Shown here in pieces: positions 41,965-55,518 of a stretch of 64,000 bases of DNA (position 1 is its first letter; every line of letters begins with the position of its first letter). The stretch spans positions 1,518,276 through 1,582,275 of the forward strand of contig JAJGST010000022.1 of NCBI GenBank assembly GCA_020746105.1, given 5' to 3'. The notes below the pieces were generated by a model. It had not been told where the DNA came from, ran no database searches, and saw nothing but the letters and a program-made list of their open reading frames with translations. Source of the stretch: Trogon surrucura (lineage: Eukaryota; Chordata; Aves; Trogoniformes; Trogonidae). A program made the position numbers and the translations under genes.

Positions 41965-43697
41965 TGTCATGGTTTGACCCTGGCCGGCCGCCAGGTACCC
42001 ACACAGCAGCTCTCTCACTCCCCCTTCACTGCTAGACAGGGGGAGAAAATATTTTAAAGGGCTTAAAGTTTGAGATAAGAACAGGGAGATCACTCTCATT
42101 TACTGTCCCGGGCAAAACAGACTCGATTTTGGGGAAATTAGGTACATTTATCAAAAGAACCAATCAGAGAGGAGTAGTGAGAAATAAGAAAGGCAAAGAC
42201 ACCTCACGAGAGACACCTCACGAGGGGCAGCTGTAAGAGACTCTTTTAAGAATTTTTGCCTCAACCTTGCTGGTGTTAAAACTTGCTAAAATGCCCCATG
42301 AAGATATATTTGTTTCATCCTTGCTAAAAGACTCTGTGAAGAAGAGACTGTGTTAAAACCTAAACGACAAGGCTGCCGTTACAAGCTTGGACCTCTGATA
42401 AGTTCTAAAACAACAACTTCAGAGCCCAGCCCTGATAAGCCAGGGGGCTCGAAGTTCTGAACAACAACTTCTGGGCCTGGCTCAACCGCCGATACAGCTG
42501 TCGTCTTGCAAGCCCACCGGTGTGTGAGCTCACCGATGTAACTGCAGATAAGGCAGCTGTCCTGCAAGCGCGAAAGCTCAACGGTGTGCAAGCGCGAAGG
42601 TACACAAACCGTCAAGTCATCCTACGTCTGCAAAAAATGGGCCCTCCGGACACCTATGCATGCCCCGCTGACAGAGGCGACGCTGGGGGGGGGGGTGAAG
42701 ATCGCTCCTGACGACCCTCACGCGCATGCGCTGAACAGGCGGAGGATAAGCAAAGCGGTTCTTGGAACACTATAAAATGCCACCGTGAACAGCTATTCTT
42801 TGGAGATCTTCCCCACCGAATCGAAACAGGCAGACCTGCGAGACGTCGCTGGATCTGTCGTGGTAGCTATACTGCTTCGTTTTTCCTTTTCCTTGTCTTT
42901 CTTTCCTATTGCTCTCCAGTGGTTGTTAGTCAATAAAGGGTTTTAATTTTGTGACATCTGACACCGTTTGTGTCTTAATTTCACCTTTGCGATCGAAACG
43001 AATCACCTTGACCCTAACCTCTATCAGGTATAAGCGGGTCAAGACAGCAGTCCACCCCTCGTGAGTCTGAGGTGCAGTCCTTCAGGGGAAACTGCTCCTG
43101 CGTGAGTCCCCCGCAGCGTCACAAAAGTCCCACCAGCCAACCTGCTCCAGCGTGGGCATTCCTCTCTTCCACGGGCTACAGGTTCTGGCAGCGACTTGCT
43201 CTGATGCGGGCTTCCCATGGGCTACAGCCCCCTTCAGGCATCCACCCACACGGCGTGGAGTCCTCTACACGGTGGACATCTATGCGGTGATCCTCATGGT
43301 GGACATCTACACCCCGCCCATGGGCTGCAGGGGGACAACCCGCTTCACCATGGTCATCACCATGGATCCAGGGGACTCTCTGCTCCAGTGCCTGGAGCTC
43401 ATCCTCCCCCCCCTCCTTCTTCGCTGACCTTGGTGTCTGCACAGATTCTCACTCCTCCATCTCTGTGCCAGCTGTTGTGGTGCAGTTCTTTTTCCCTGTT
43501 TCTTAAACATGTTTTTCACAGAGGCGTTCCTGTCCTATCACCTTACTGATAGGTTCAGCCTCGGCCAGCAGCAGGTCCCTCTTTGGAGCCGGCTGGCATT
43601 GGCTCTATCAAACTCGGGGAGCTTCTAGCAGCTTCTTGAAGAAGCCACCCAGCTCCCCCCCCACACCGCCAAAATCCAGCCAGGCCAAATCAATACA
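41965..43697 (-). mobile_element. LTR of the 6031 family, carrying another LTR
   Basis: It begins TGTCATGGTTTGACCCTGGCC and ends ATCAATACA. ATCTA lies at 41960-41964 and 43698-43702, a perfect 5-bp target duplication. Relative to the 6031 copy, about 300 bp are missing around position 42180. The plus-strand LTR at 42232-43046 is inserted in it. Confidence 0.83.
42232..43046 (+). mobile_element. Solo LTR, 815 bp, nested
   Basis: It begins TGTAAGAGACTC and ends TCAAGACA. GCAGC (42227-42231) and GCAGT (43047-43051) give a 5-bp duplication with one mismatch. A TATA box CTATAAAATGCC lies near 42770 and AATAAAGGG near 42934. The family is not seen elsewhere in the window. Confidence 0.75.
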
Positions 43698-43702
43698 ATC
43701 TA

Positions 43703-44560
43703 TTCGGTTTAGGGAAGAACAAATGTAGGAAAATAGAGGAATAAAGGGAATGAAAAGAATCAGTTGTGTGGAAACATCTCCTGATCAGTACAACTGCCTG
43801 GCCATGCCCTGAACCTGATCAGCATCGTCTGTCCTGTCTTCTCATTAAACTCCATTTCTAACTTTTCCTGGGTGAGGGACTCTCTGTCCTGTGTGCAAGT
43901 ACGTTTACGGAATCTAAGTGCAAGCAACTGTAGTGGGACCATCGATCAGAGGGCCTTTGCATCTGTGGTGCAAGCAACTGGAGCAAGTGTGGGTGTGTGA
44001 GTGTGTGATCACTAGTGAAAATAAACCTGGAGTAGCTGGCAAGCAGGTGAAGAAACCTGGGAGCCAGGGGAGTGTGTGTCTCTAAGAACAAGTCTACAGG
44101 GGGACTTGGTTACCAGAGGGATCAGGGGAGTCCTGGCCAGCTGCTGGAGATCTCTGTGTGTGAGGAGGTCTGCACTAGCAACTGTAGCAGGACTGCAGTC
44201 TAGGAGGCTCTTATGTCCAGGTGCCAGCAACCAGGGAGACTGGATTCCAGGGATCCCAATCTTTACTGGCCAGACTGAGTGAGCCCAGTTCTTGGAAGGA
44301 TCCACACTGTGCATATGTATATAAACATTTCCCATTAATGGACCTTCATCCTGATTAGCCAGAGAGGGAAACAGGATGAAGTTGTTAGTGCTGTTTGTGT
44401 TTGTGTGAGTACTGAGTGTTTCTGAATGTGTTGAGCTGTGTGGCCAGCAATATGTGTGTGTGTATATATATATATATGTTGTACACATGTGTTTGTGTGT
44501 ATGTTGCTATTGGTTGGGCCTGGTGACATACAGCTGTAGCATCCTCACCTCTGTCGAGCC
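43703..44560 (+). mobile_element. Probable LTR remnant with GT-rich repeats
   Basis: Blocks such as CCTGATCAGCATCGTCTGTCC and TCTCATTAAACTCC resemble LTR-like DNA at about 55030-55080 in the right arm. Repeated GTGCAAGCAACTG units and a (GT)n(AT)n microsatellite (44453-44478) follow. No coding content is seen and the ends are not defined. Confidence 0.45.
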
Positions 44561-44699
44561 ATGTGATTCAGCTCTCCATAACATTGCTGGAAGGTAATTA
44601 TGGACTTCATTTAAAGAACAGACAGGAGTAGATGAACTACTGAGAAACAATCTGTTTTCAAACAAGTGTCCTTATAAAAGAATCCTGAAAATTAGGAGA

Positions 44700-45121
44700 C
44701 TTGACTAAGACTTGACATTAGGAAACATTTCTTTACAGAGAGGGTAATCAAACACTGGAAGAGGATTCCTAGAGAGGTGGTCAATTCTCCGTGCCTGTCA
44801 ATGTTTAAGAGGCATTTGGACAACGACCTTAATACTACGCTTTAACATTTAGTCAGCCCTGAAATAGTCAGGCAGATGGACTAGATGATCACTGTAGGTC
44901 CCTTCCAACTGAATGATTCTATGTTATTCTATTCCAGAACATGTGGTGTGCAAGAAGAATTTTCACCAAAGTTTCATTTCATCCCTGGAGACATTCAAGG
45001 TCAGGCTTGATGGGGCTCTAGGCAATCTGATCTAGTTAAGCTGTCCCTGCTCACTGCAGGGGAGTTGGACTAGATGACCTTTAAAGGTCCCTTCCAGCCC
45101 AACACATTCTATGATTCTATA
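44700..45121 (+). mobile_element. Two CR1 3' end fragments
   Basis: 44700-44935 (TTGACATTAGGAAACATTTCTTTACAGAG to GATTCTATGTTATTC) and 44975-45121 (CCCTGGAGACATTCAAGG to ATTCTATGATTCTAT) are short CR1 3' ends of two different subfamilies. Confidence 0.75.
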
Positions 45122-47100
45122 TAGCACACTCTGACAGAAGACTCTCCACTCAAAATAATTTATAGTCTGTATTAAAACATTAGACTTGACTTGCAAAAAA
45201 ACCTTAGGTGAAGAGAATAACATAAGGACAACAATACTTTAGTTAACTAATTATTTAATTTTAGTCTCATTCTAAGTATATGAAACTGCTGTTCATAAAA
45301 CATATAAATAAGCAGGTTTTGAAAAATGTGGCTCAGCAGCACTGGAAGAGACGGGCTTGCAATTAATTTTTTTAACATCTCAAGCTCACACTCACAGGCT
45401 TATCTTTTACACTTGTGGTGTATTCACCACAGCCAGCAGTGAAGCAGTCCCATGGCTACTTGCTCACTTTTCCCCCCTGACCCAGTATATTACTAAAAAA
45501 TTAAGATGTGATTGCCTTGTTTCCCTATCTCTATGAACTATTTCGGAAATTTCAGGATGACTGAGATTCTGCAAGTGAAATATGACTGAGATGGGAATTG
45601 ATTTTTATTCAGAACTGTTCAGTTTATAAAATATATTGTAGATGAGCACATATACATCCCTACCTCAATCCCCTAGCAAGTCCAAGTAAAACCCAAACTA
45701 ATATCTGACAGCTACACAGTCATTAAAAATACCACACAGTGAGCCTTTTGTTTTTAAAAACCTTTCTGTAGATCATAAAGCAGCAAAAACAAGAATGCAT
45801 TTTGTGAAGGCACAGGTCACCCTAAGGTTGCAGAGAAAGTTTAAGAAATAAAGCATAACTAAGAGAAAGAGACAATGAACTGTTTCTGGAGAAGAAAAAA
45901 ATCAACAACACATAGACAGAGGAATTTCTATGACTGTAATACAATCTACTAGATGCAAGAAAAAATTAAGTAAAACATGAAAGTTCCCTTTGTTCTCTTC
46001 AATGAAAAAAAAATAAATTATTGATCCTGACACCAAAACCTGCTATCCCCCTGCTACCAAAACCTTGCCATGCAAACCCAGTAGAGGAATACACTCTCAG
46101 CCTCACTGCTTGAACCTGCAAATGTGAAAGCAGCAGCTGCATTCATCAGCCTGGGATGGAGACCCTCGAGTCTCTTGGCTGGGCTCCAGCAGCCAGTCAG
46201 GCAGAATCCCCAGGCCCTGTGTTTGTTGCATGCAGAGGCTACTTATAACATCTCTTAACACTGGGGTGACTGATCTGTGTACAGGAAGGTCTGAGTGATG
46301 TCCTCATATTTGAGACCCTGCTACATGTTAATATGTGTCAGCCTACTATTTTAGGGGAATACAAGTTGTGGGAATTTTAAGCTAAACAATAGTGTTATGT
46401 ATCCCAAAATCTGTTTCCTGCTTTTGCATAATAAACTTTTTAATGGTGTTAAGGATGTCAGAAAGGTATTTGATATTTTAATTTCAGTTGAGAATTTCAT
46501 TTTTGGCATGTCACAAAATTTTGGGAGGGTGGGGGAAAACATGGCAGGTTTAAGTTCCAGAAGATTACCTTTTTCTTTTTTTTTTTGAGTTGCATGGCAT
46601 ATGATCTGTTTCCATATTGATAGAACAAAGGGACTAGAACTTTTGGGAGTTTCATGTTTGTTGGAAGGCCGAAGGGAGGGAATCCACCTTTCTTAATGGT
46701 ATTGATTCTATATCAAATTAGAACACCAAATTGCAAAAGCTGATAAAGCTAGTTCAAAACACAGGAAGGATGCATTTTGGAAGAAGATATATGTAGTTTT
46801 GTCCCCAAATATCAGTTTTATCTTTGATTTTTTTATGAGAAAATGCAAAACCATCTTGCACTTTATAGGAGAATCAGGGGAATCCCCAGAAAAAATTACT
46901 TTCTTAAGAATGCTTTGGGATTTTTAATCATGGGGAGATCTACACAGCACGTGGTCTACTAAAACCAGATGGGGTTCAAATGACACAAAGGGGAAAAAGG
47001 ATCCTCAATCATGAGCTGGCGGGACTCACAGTGTGTTCTTTAAACTGGATATGAAGGGGGAAGTGGTGGTAGCCGGATCAAATGAAAATGACCCTGGGAT
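45122..47100. other. AT-rich DNA, no recognised feature
   Basis: About 2 kb of nondescript AT-rich sequence. Short frames (for example 46397-46588) show no domain. No repeat family is recognised. Confidence 0.5.
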
Positions 47101-47105
47101 ACACA

Positions 47106-50053
47106 TAGTGACATCATAAGCAGAGTCACTAGCACAGTTAAAGTACAACTGTACTTCATTGGGGACTCCAGGTACCTTATCAGGGGCCCAACTCAAATGC
47201 CTTTATATGAATGCCTGCAGCTTGGCCAATAAACAAGAGGAGCTAGAGATGCTCGTGAGTCTGCAGCGCTATGACCTGATCGGCATCACAGACACATGGT
47301 GGAATGACTCCTGCGATTGGTGTGTTGGACTAGAAGGGGATAAACTGTTCAGGAAGGACAGGCAGGGGAAACGAGGAAGGGGTGTTGCCCTCTATGTCAA
47401 TGAGCAGCTAGAATGCATGGAGCTCCACCTGGCAAGTGATGATGAAAGAACCGAGTGCCTGTGGACCAGGGTCAAAGGAAGAGTAGGAGACTTTACAGTG
47501 GGGGTGTGCTACAGACCACCCAGTCAGGAGGACCAAGTGGACGAGGCCCTTCATAAGCAGATAGGTGTTGCTGCTCGTTCACAAGCCCTGGTCCTCATGG
47601 GGGATTTTAACCACCCCGACATCAGTTGGAAAAACAAAATGGCAGGGAACAAGCAATCCAGGAGATTCCTGGAATGCATTGATGATAACTTCCTTCTGCA
47701 AGTGATAGAGGAACCAACGAGGAGAAGTGCCATGTTAGACCTCGTTCTCGTCAACAGGGAAGGGCTGGTGGGTAATGTTAAACTCGTGGGTAGCCTTGGC
47801 TGCAGTGACCATGAGATGGTGGAGTTTGAGATCCTAAGGGCAGCTAAGAAAAGCTCAGCAAGCTTGAAACCCTTGATTTCAGGAGAGCTGACTTTCACTT
47901 CTTTAGGAACTTCTTTGCTAGTGTGCCATGGGATAAAGCCCTGGAGGGACCGGGAGCCCAAGAAAGCTGGACAGCTTTCAAGGATCATCTCCTCCAAGCT
48001 CAAATGCATTGCATCCCTAAAAGGAAGAAAGGAGGCAAAAACACCAGTAGACCTATATGGATAAACAGAGAACTCCTGGCGAAAATTAAATACAAAAGGG
48101 GAACTCACAAAGCATGGAAGTAGGGACTGGTAACCTGGAATGATTACGAGGAAGTTGCTCGTGTAATCAGAAATCAGGTTAGAAAAGCTAAGGCCCTGAC
48201 AGAGTCAAATCTGGCCAGAGATATTAGAAATAACAAGAAAGGATTTTACAGGTACGTAAGAGAAAAAAGAAAAATGAGAGAGAATGTGGGGCCTCTCCAG
48301 AGGGATACAGGTGACCTGGTTACCAAGGATGTGGAGAAGGCTGAAGTATTTAACAACTTCTTTGCCTCAGTCTTCACTGGCAACCACTCGAACTACACCA
48401 CCCATATCACAGAGGGTGTTGGCTGGGTCTGGGAGAATGAAGAACCACCCAGGGTAGGAGCAGATCAGGTCCGGGAACACCTAGAGAACCTGAAGGTGCA
48501 CAAGTCCATGGGACCTGATGAGATACATCCATGAGTCCTGAAGGCACTGGCAGCTAAAGTTGCTAGGCCACTAGCCATCATATTTGAGAGGTCCTGGCAG
48601 TCTGGTGAGGTTCTCACAGACTGGAAAAGGGGGAACATAACCCCCATCTTTAAAAAAGGAACAAAAGACAACCCGGGGAACTACAGACCAGTCAGCCTTA
48701 CCTCTGTGCCAGGTAAAATCATGGAACAGATTCTCCTGGTAGCAGTACTAAAGCACATAAAAGATAATCAGTGGTTGGTGACAGCCAACATGGCTTCACC
48801 AGGGGCAAGTCGTGCCTGACTAACTTAGTGGCCTTCTATGACAAAGCTACAGCGCTGGTTGACATGGGAAAAGCAATGGATGTCATTTTCCTGGACTTGT
48901 GCAAGGCATTTGACACTGTCCCACATGACATCCTTGTCTCTAAAATGGAGAGACACGGATCTGACAGATGGACCACTTGGTGGATAAAGAACTGGCTGGA
49001 TGGTCGCACTCAAAGAGTTGTGGTCAATGGCTCGATGTCCACATGGAGACCAGTGACAAGGGGAGTTCCTCAGGGTTCTGTTCTGGGTCCAGTGCTGTTC
49101 AACATCTTTGTCAGCGACATGGACGATGGCATTGAGTGCACCCTCAGCAAGTTTGCTGATGACACCAAGCTGTGTGGTGTGGTGGACTCACTTGAGGGAA
49201 GAGATGCCATCCAGAGGGACCTTGAGAGGCTTGAGAAATGGGCCAGTGCAAACTGCATGAGCTTCAACAAGTCTAAGTGCAAGGTCCTTCACCTGGGTCG
49301 GGCCAATCCTAGGCACAAATACAAACTGGGCACAGAGTGGGTTGAGAGTAGCCCTGAAGAGAAGGATTTGGGGATGTTGACTGATGAGAAGCTCAACATG
49401 AGCCAGCAGTGCGCTTATGCAGCCCAGAAAGCCAACCGCATCCTGGGATGTATCAGGAGAAGCGTAGCCAGCATGTCAAGAGAGGTGATTCTCCCCCTTT
49501 GCTCTGCTCTTGTGAGACCCCACCTCGAATACTGCATCCAGTTCTGGTGTCCCCACCATAAGAGGCACATAGATCTGTTGGAGCGCGTTCAGAGGAGGGC
49601 CACAAAGATGATCCAGGGGCTGGAGCACCTCTGCTATGAGGACAGGCTGCAGGAGCTGGATTTGTTCAGTCTTGAAAAGAGAAGACTTTGGGGGGACCTA
49701 ACAACTGCCTTCCAATACCTGAAGGGAACCTACAGGAAGGCTGGTGAGGGACTTTTTACAAGAGCATCCACTGATAGGACAAGGGGAAATGGATTTAAGT
49801 TGAAGGAGAATAGATTTAGATTAGATCTTAGGAAGAAATTCTTCAGAACGAGAGTGGCAAGACTTTGGAATAAATTGCCCAGAGATGTTGTGGTTGACCC
49901 TTCCCTGGAGGTGTTCAAGGCCAAGTTAGACAGAGCCTTAGGTAGCCTGATCTAGTTGAGAGGCGTCCCTGCCCATGACAGGGAGGTTGGATTAGATGAT
50001 CTCTGAGGTCCCTTCCAGCCTAGGCCATTTTATGATTCTATGATTCTATGATG
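47106..50053 (+). mobile_element. CR1 LINE with endonuclease and RT, decayed
   Basis: The endonuclease frame 47159 to about 47908 has QLKCLYMNACSLANKQEELE, DLIGITDTWWND, LVLMGDFNHPDI and CSDHEMVEFEI. The catalytic Glu usual before TWW is Asp here. A frameshift near 47908, a TAG at 48121, a TGA at 48532 and a frameshift near 48770 follow. The frame 48771-49955 (394 codons) then carries RT motifs [34 protein letters not shown] and [11 protein letters not shown] and the C-terminal domain. The tail is (TATGATTC)n. It is the most complete CR1 in the window but cannot make one protein. Confidence 0.87.
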
Positions 50054-50432
50054 TTTCTAATGTTCACAGTTATATCAAACTTGAGTTATAACACTGCTTT
50101 CTAAAAACAGTAGGTTGCAATAGTAGGGCATAATAGCAATTTTCTTCCTATCCCTTTCTTCCAATACTCCATGTGTGTCTATGTGAAAAAGGGTTTCTAC
50201 AACAGTTACTTTATTTTGTGTCACAAGAATCTTGAACTCATGTTCAGCGAGATCAGCAAGAAACTGAAGACTAGGATTTCTTCATATGTGCCATCATGGC
50301 ATTAAGAAGTTATTGTTTGGTAATACAAAGAACCTGTTTAACTTCACAACATCAAAAGGCAACATTTCACAACTTACCCTTAAAAAGATGTAGTATTTCA
50401 TATATACACAATGCAGTTTTCCATTGTATGTG
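50054..50432. other. Right edge of the spacer, unrecognised
   Basis: AT-rich sequence between the CR1 tail and the right arm. No feature is seen. It has no counterpart next to the left arm, where the provirus lies instead. Confidence 0.5.
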
Positions 50433-50685
50433 GTGTTGTAAAATGATTGTAAACAAGTCTTAAAATGCTGTTTTGGAGGTGGAAACTTTCAAGTATCAAT
50501 GCATGAATCAGATGGACCCTTTTTTACGCTTGTAATTTCTTTGATTTTTTTCTTTGAAATGTAACATGCTCTCGTGCTTCGGAGCTGACCGCCCGGCAGG
50601 AACCATGAGGTCACTCACTCGTTCGCTCCTCCCCCACCAGGAATGAGGAGGAGAACCCGGAAGGAGCAGTAGGTAGAGCCTTGTG

Positions 50686-50813
50686 CGGCTTAGATAACCT
50701 GGGCAACCTGGTCTACTAGGGGGATGTCCCTGCCCATGGCAGGGGGGTTGGAACTAGATGATCTTTAAGGTCCTTTCCAACCCTATGATTCTATGATTCT
50801 ATGATTCTATGAT
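50686..50813 (+). mobile_element. CR1 3' end fragment (mirror of 26808)
   Basis: This is the right-arm copy of the short CR1 3' end with (TATGATTC)n tail. Confidence 0.85.
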
Positions 50814-51145
50814 CTGTGCAGCATGCCATAGAAAAATATCCAGGGTCCATCCGATGCTGTACGAAAACAAGGTTCCCAGCATTTGAAGGAATTTACTCGC
50901 TATCTGCATTCCTCTTCTTATTCTATAATATTAAAGCACCTGTTTTATTATGCCATTTGTTGTTGGGTCTTTCTTGCTGAAATGAGGAAAAAAAATCTGC
51001 ACATTCTCTCTGTCACTATCCCTATCCTTGGGTGCAGAAAAAATCTTATTTTAAAAACAAAGAATGTTCTGATAGCTTTCATTCAGAAATAATACTCCAG
51101 AAAAGGGATATTTAAGGGAAAACCAAAATATCACAGGACTTGAAG

Positions 51146-51635
51146 TAATATCCATCAATTCATAGAACCATTTAGATTGGAAAAGACCCTTACCATCACT
51201 GAGCCCAACTGTTTACCTAATACTGCCAAGTCCACCACCAAACCACGTCCCTAAGCAACATCCACATCTTTTAAACACCGCCAGGGATGGTGACTCAATC
51301 ACTTCCCAGGGTAACCTGTTCCAATGCTTAGTAATCCTTTCAGCGAAGAAATTTTACCTAATATCCAAATTAAACCTCCCTTGGTGCAACTTGAGGCCGT
51401 TTCCTCTTGTCCTAGTGCTTGTTTACTTGGGAGAATAGACCCACACTCACCTCGCTACAACCTCCTTTCAGATAGTTGTAGAGAGTGATAAGGTCGCCCC
51501 TGAGCCTCCTTTTCTCCAGGCTAAACAACCCCAAGTCCCTGAGCCACTCCTAATAAGACTTGTTCTCTAGACTCTTCACCAGCTTCATTGCTCTTCTTTG
51601 GACCTGCTCCAGCACCTTAATGTCTTTCTTGTAGT
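51146..51635 (-). mobile_element. CR1 3' fragment (mirror of 25986)
   Basis: This is the right-arm copy, interrupted at 51636 by the probable LTR. Confidence 0.8.
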
Positions 51636-52152
51636 TGTTACATACCATAGACAGAAATGTGTAAAATGGGCCTCAGGCAGGAATGCAAGGAAAGATATGA
51701 CTGTGGATGGCATCCTTGAGGAGGCAATTGTTGTCTGGGCCCTTGGCAATCAAGGACTATCAACTCTATCTTCAAGGACAATCAACTGTGGCTATTCCCT
51801 GGAGGAATGCAGAGATTAGCAGGCTCCAGTCAAGAAGAGAGATGGGCTAAAGATAAGACTTTCTACGGGAAGTTTGTGAAAAGACACCTCTCCATCAGCC
51901 ACAAGGGATCACCAGAAGACCACCAAAGACCTCCAGGGAAGCCTTTTGGAGATCCGGGCTGCACGTGTAATAACTATGTATATATGATAATCAGTTCCTG
52001 GAAATAGAATGAATATGTATAATCTTTCTGGGAAAACTAATGCCTATGTATGTAACAGGTGGATATAAGCTTGGACGGGTAAGAGACACGGCATGCATGG
52101 TAGGCAGAATTATCCCCCCATGCATCCGACTGCAATAAAGAAACGCCTGCTT
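51636..52152 (+). mobile_element. Probable LTR (mirror of 25469)
   Basis: TGTTACATACCATAGACAG begins it and GCAATAAAGAAACGCC lies near its end. It is followed at once by the 90-bp module (52153-52242). Confidence 0.55.
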
Positions 52153-52637
52153 TCTGAAATAACATTGGCAAAGACACCATCTTTAAAATAGCACTGCGGG
52201 GCAAGACATGGCAGTATACTTTGTGGAAAGGCTGTTATCCAGGGAAAATGCTATTGCTTAAAATATTACTTTGCTTTGAACTCCAACAATGGCTTCCCAT
52301 GAAAGGTAAATAGAGAGATATATTATTTTTCAGTGCCTTTCAACCATATTCAGTTTATTTTCTTGAAACATTTTTACTCCATTTGCCTTTTATTTTGACA
52401 CTGGTATAATTCCACAAAAAGATGTTTCCACTAGTTGAAAAGAAACATATAGTCTGCAATACCTCTGATTGCTAACTGTCTTTAGATTAATGCAGGAACA
52501 ATCTGATTGGAGGTTTGTTTTTTTTTTTCTAAGACTTTGTGTTTCACAGTGGAAAGTACTACATAATGCAGCTTGTCATGCTATGTTTACTTATAGAAAA
52601 TGCAAATTTGAAACTTATGAAATCTCTGGGTCCTAAC

Positions 52638-53152
52638 TGAAACCGTGGAACTGGAGCCATGGTTATAGCCAGAACCGTAGTTTTAATTGGTATGTAAAAG
52701 ACTCAATATGCTGGGGCAAACAGAATCAGTGGGACAATGGGACAATGGAGGTGTGAGATAGGTATTCCACAAGGGGAGCTTTTCCTGGAACCTTTTCCTC
52801 AAGGACAGGATGCTCTTATCTTCAAAGATGGAATGAGATATGCAGAACCAGCCTAGGAGTTAACTGAATGGATCTCATCAACAGGACACCTCAATGAGGA
52901 CTACAATGACGACCACCTGATGACCACCGAAAAACTGTATTATGCATGCGGGAGTGGGCGGCAACATGTTAATGAGTTCTCGGAAATTGCATGAATATGT
53001 ATGTCTAAACTGTATAAAAGCTGTACGTTTGACCTTTCTTGGGGCACACACTAGACGGAGCTATCCTCTGTGTGTCCTGCGCAGCAATAAAGAATACCTG
53101 CTTAATAGACATCAAGGCTATTAAGTTCTGATTTCAGCTTTTCACGGCATCA
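52638..53152 (+). mobile_element. Solo LTR, 515 bp (mirror of 24470)
   Basis: TGAAACCGTGG to CACGGCATCA, flanked by TAAC on both sides (52634-52637, 53153-53156). It differs from the left copy at six sites within about 290 bp, three of them CG to CA or TG changes. Confidence 0.82.
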
Positions 53153-54620
53153 TAACGGTCTAAGTATTTCTACATTATACATGGTTAGACCTTCTCTCAG
53201 TCTTAGGCAAGACTAGGCAATCTGTTAACTGATTGCCTGCTCATTTAATTTCTTGCTATTATTATTTGTAAATAAACCTACAAAGATGCAACTTTTAACT
53301 ACTTTGGAATGTCTCTTTCAGAGACCTCATTCAGCTATTTCCTTAGTTCTTAGGCAAATAAAGCTAAACTGACCGCCCGATAGTAATGTAAAAATTAAAG
53401 CACCAGAGGAGCAGTGCTGGTACTAAGAGCTGCCAGGCACTAAATAAGGGACAGATTCTTCCCTTAAATTAAACATTTATATGATACAGATTAGTGAAGT
53501 AAAATACTTAACACGAAATATACAGAATGTGTAAAATGCCCAGATTTGCCTCTTCCTTACCCTAAGGTTCTAGAATCAAAGTTATGTTATTTTACTTGTA
53601 GTGGTTCAATGTATGTGCTTACACTAACTCATCTTAATATTTTCTAGTGTTTTCTTTGATGATGATAAGTCTTTCGTACTTTGTCACTTTCCTTGGAAAT
53701 TTTCCCTATAACTGTGTACACCTTACTGGTTGGAAGTATTATCTCTTAGAAACCACAGCTACTGCAGAAGTAGCAAGGGGAGCAGTAAGAGCCAATGGGG
53801 TGTTGCAGAGATGAAAGACCGTGATTATTATCTGGTACAGAGAAGTGGCAGGCAAGAAGGAGGGCATAAAAGGGCTGCTGGTGCTGATAATCCTAGGGCC
53901 TTGGTTCACAGGCTAGCAAAACTGAAAACACTGTCACAAGGAAGACTACTAATTAGGAAAACTAAATTAATTTTGTATCACTTCAAACATCTTGTTGGCA
54001 AGGGGTTTACAGGGGCCTCAGGGGACATAAACTGTAAATTGCTTTTGTGAATCTCATGGGCCAGTGAATGTGTCCTACTAGGGCAGAAAATGACCCCCTG
54101 GAAGTGACTTCCTGGTTACTGCAGCCCTCTGCAAAGCAAGAGGTTTGGAGTTAAGTGATGTGTAGAAGAATACAGTATTGTTAATTTATATCAGGTATCA
54201 CTATATGAAGCTTATGAAATATTTGTTCAGGGTGTAGAGAAAATTCTTGTTCATCTACTCCAGCTGTTTGAAGCTGGCAATTATGCTCAGATCTGTCTTG
54301 AAGCTGTCAATGTACACAAGTTTATATTCTTTCACTATTAATTTAAACAATATGAGTGCAGATTTTTTTTTAAGATTGGGTCATCACTCTCCTACAAAGA
54401 GAGCTGTGTTTTGATTAGACTGTCCACCTGACTATTGTAAAAGGCATTGGGGACGGGATGGACAGAATCCTACAGTCTTGCTCATTCTAGAACAGATAAA
54501 AAGCTCTGCTATTTAATTGATCTAAATGACAATAATCTGTTTTGCTGGGAGTCTTGCAGTGTTTACAGCACTGAGGGATCTAGGAACTGTTAATAGGTAC
54601 AAAAGAGCTACAGGACAAAC

Positions 54621-55518
54621 TGAGTGTAAGGGTACATGGGAGACCATCTGCTTCACTAAGGTTATCTGATGAACGGCCTTTTCAATGTAAAAGGAGATAA
54701 GATTAACAAGAAACCACAGAGACAGAAACTTGGTAGACAAAGGATAACAGAGACAATGTCAAGGACCAAAAATCTCTCAGTAACTGATGTCTTACTAATT
54801 GATGGCCATCAAGAAACTACAGGTGTAGCTTTGGAGAGGACCACCTGGTTTTTGTAACTGATAAGAGGGAAACAACAGGCACATGAGAATGTGGGATATT
54901 GTAGGGGTGGCTGTTCCAAAATCTATTAGGGAACATTTAGGGGAAGGTGACTGGAGAGGAACAAAGTGGGGAATAGACAGAAATGGGTATGAAAGCGGCC
55001 AGTTCGATATGCTTGTCTGACCAAGCCCTGTGCCTGATCAGTGCAGTCTGTCCTATCTTTTCAGTAAATCCTTTCTTAAGTATCTCTCTGTGTAATATCA
55101 CTCTCTACCCTGTGTGTGTGAGTGCTGTAAGGAGTAGGTTCTAGCTACTGGTGAGACTGGCATGAATGGATTTGGTGCCAGCAACTCAAGTCAGACCAGG
55201 GTGTAGGTGCCCCCTGGCCTGTGGTGTCAGCAACTGAAATGCATAGGGGTTTCTGAGTGCCAGTCATTGAAGTCAGGAGTTAAGTTGAGCCTGGGAAGAA
55301 GGGTGGGGGGAAGGTGCTTTTTCACTATCCTACTCTATTTTTATTTGGCAATAAATTAAATTAATTTTCTCAAGTTGAGTCTGTTTTGCCCATGACGGTA
55401 ATTTGTGTGCAATCTCCCTGTCCTCATCTCGATCCGTGAATTTCCCATCTTGCTGAGGAGAGGGAGTGAGAGAATGGCTTGGTGGGCATCTGTCAGACGG
55501 ACAATGTTAACCCACCAC
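54621..55518 (+). mobile_element. LTR or LTR-like nest (mirror of 22103)
   Basis: This is the right-arm copy. It ends AATGTTAACCCACCACA. A polyadenylation-like CAATAAATTAAATT lies near 55350. The left boundary is unresolved. Confidence 0.55.

Noticed and set aside
24470..53152. The two arm LTRs at 24470 and 52638 as the 5' and 3' LTRs of one provirus
   Set aside because: They are in opposite orientation, each has its own complete 4-bp target duplication, and they are mirror copies made by the palindrome.
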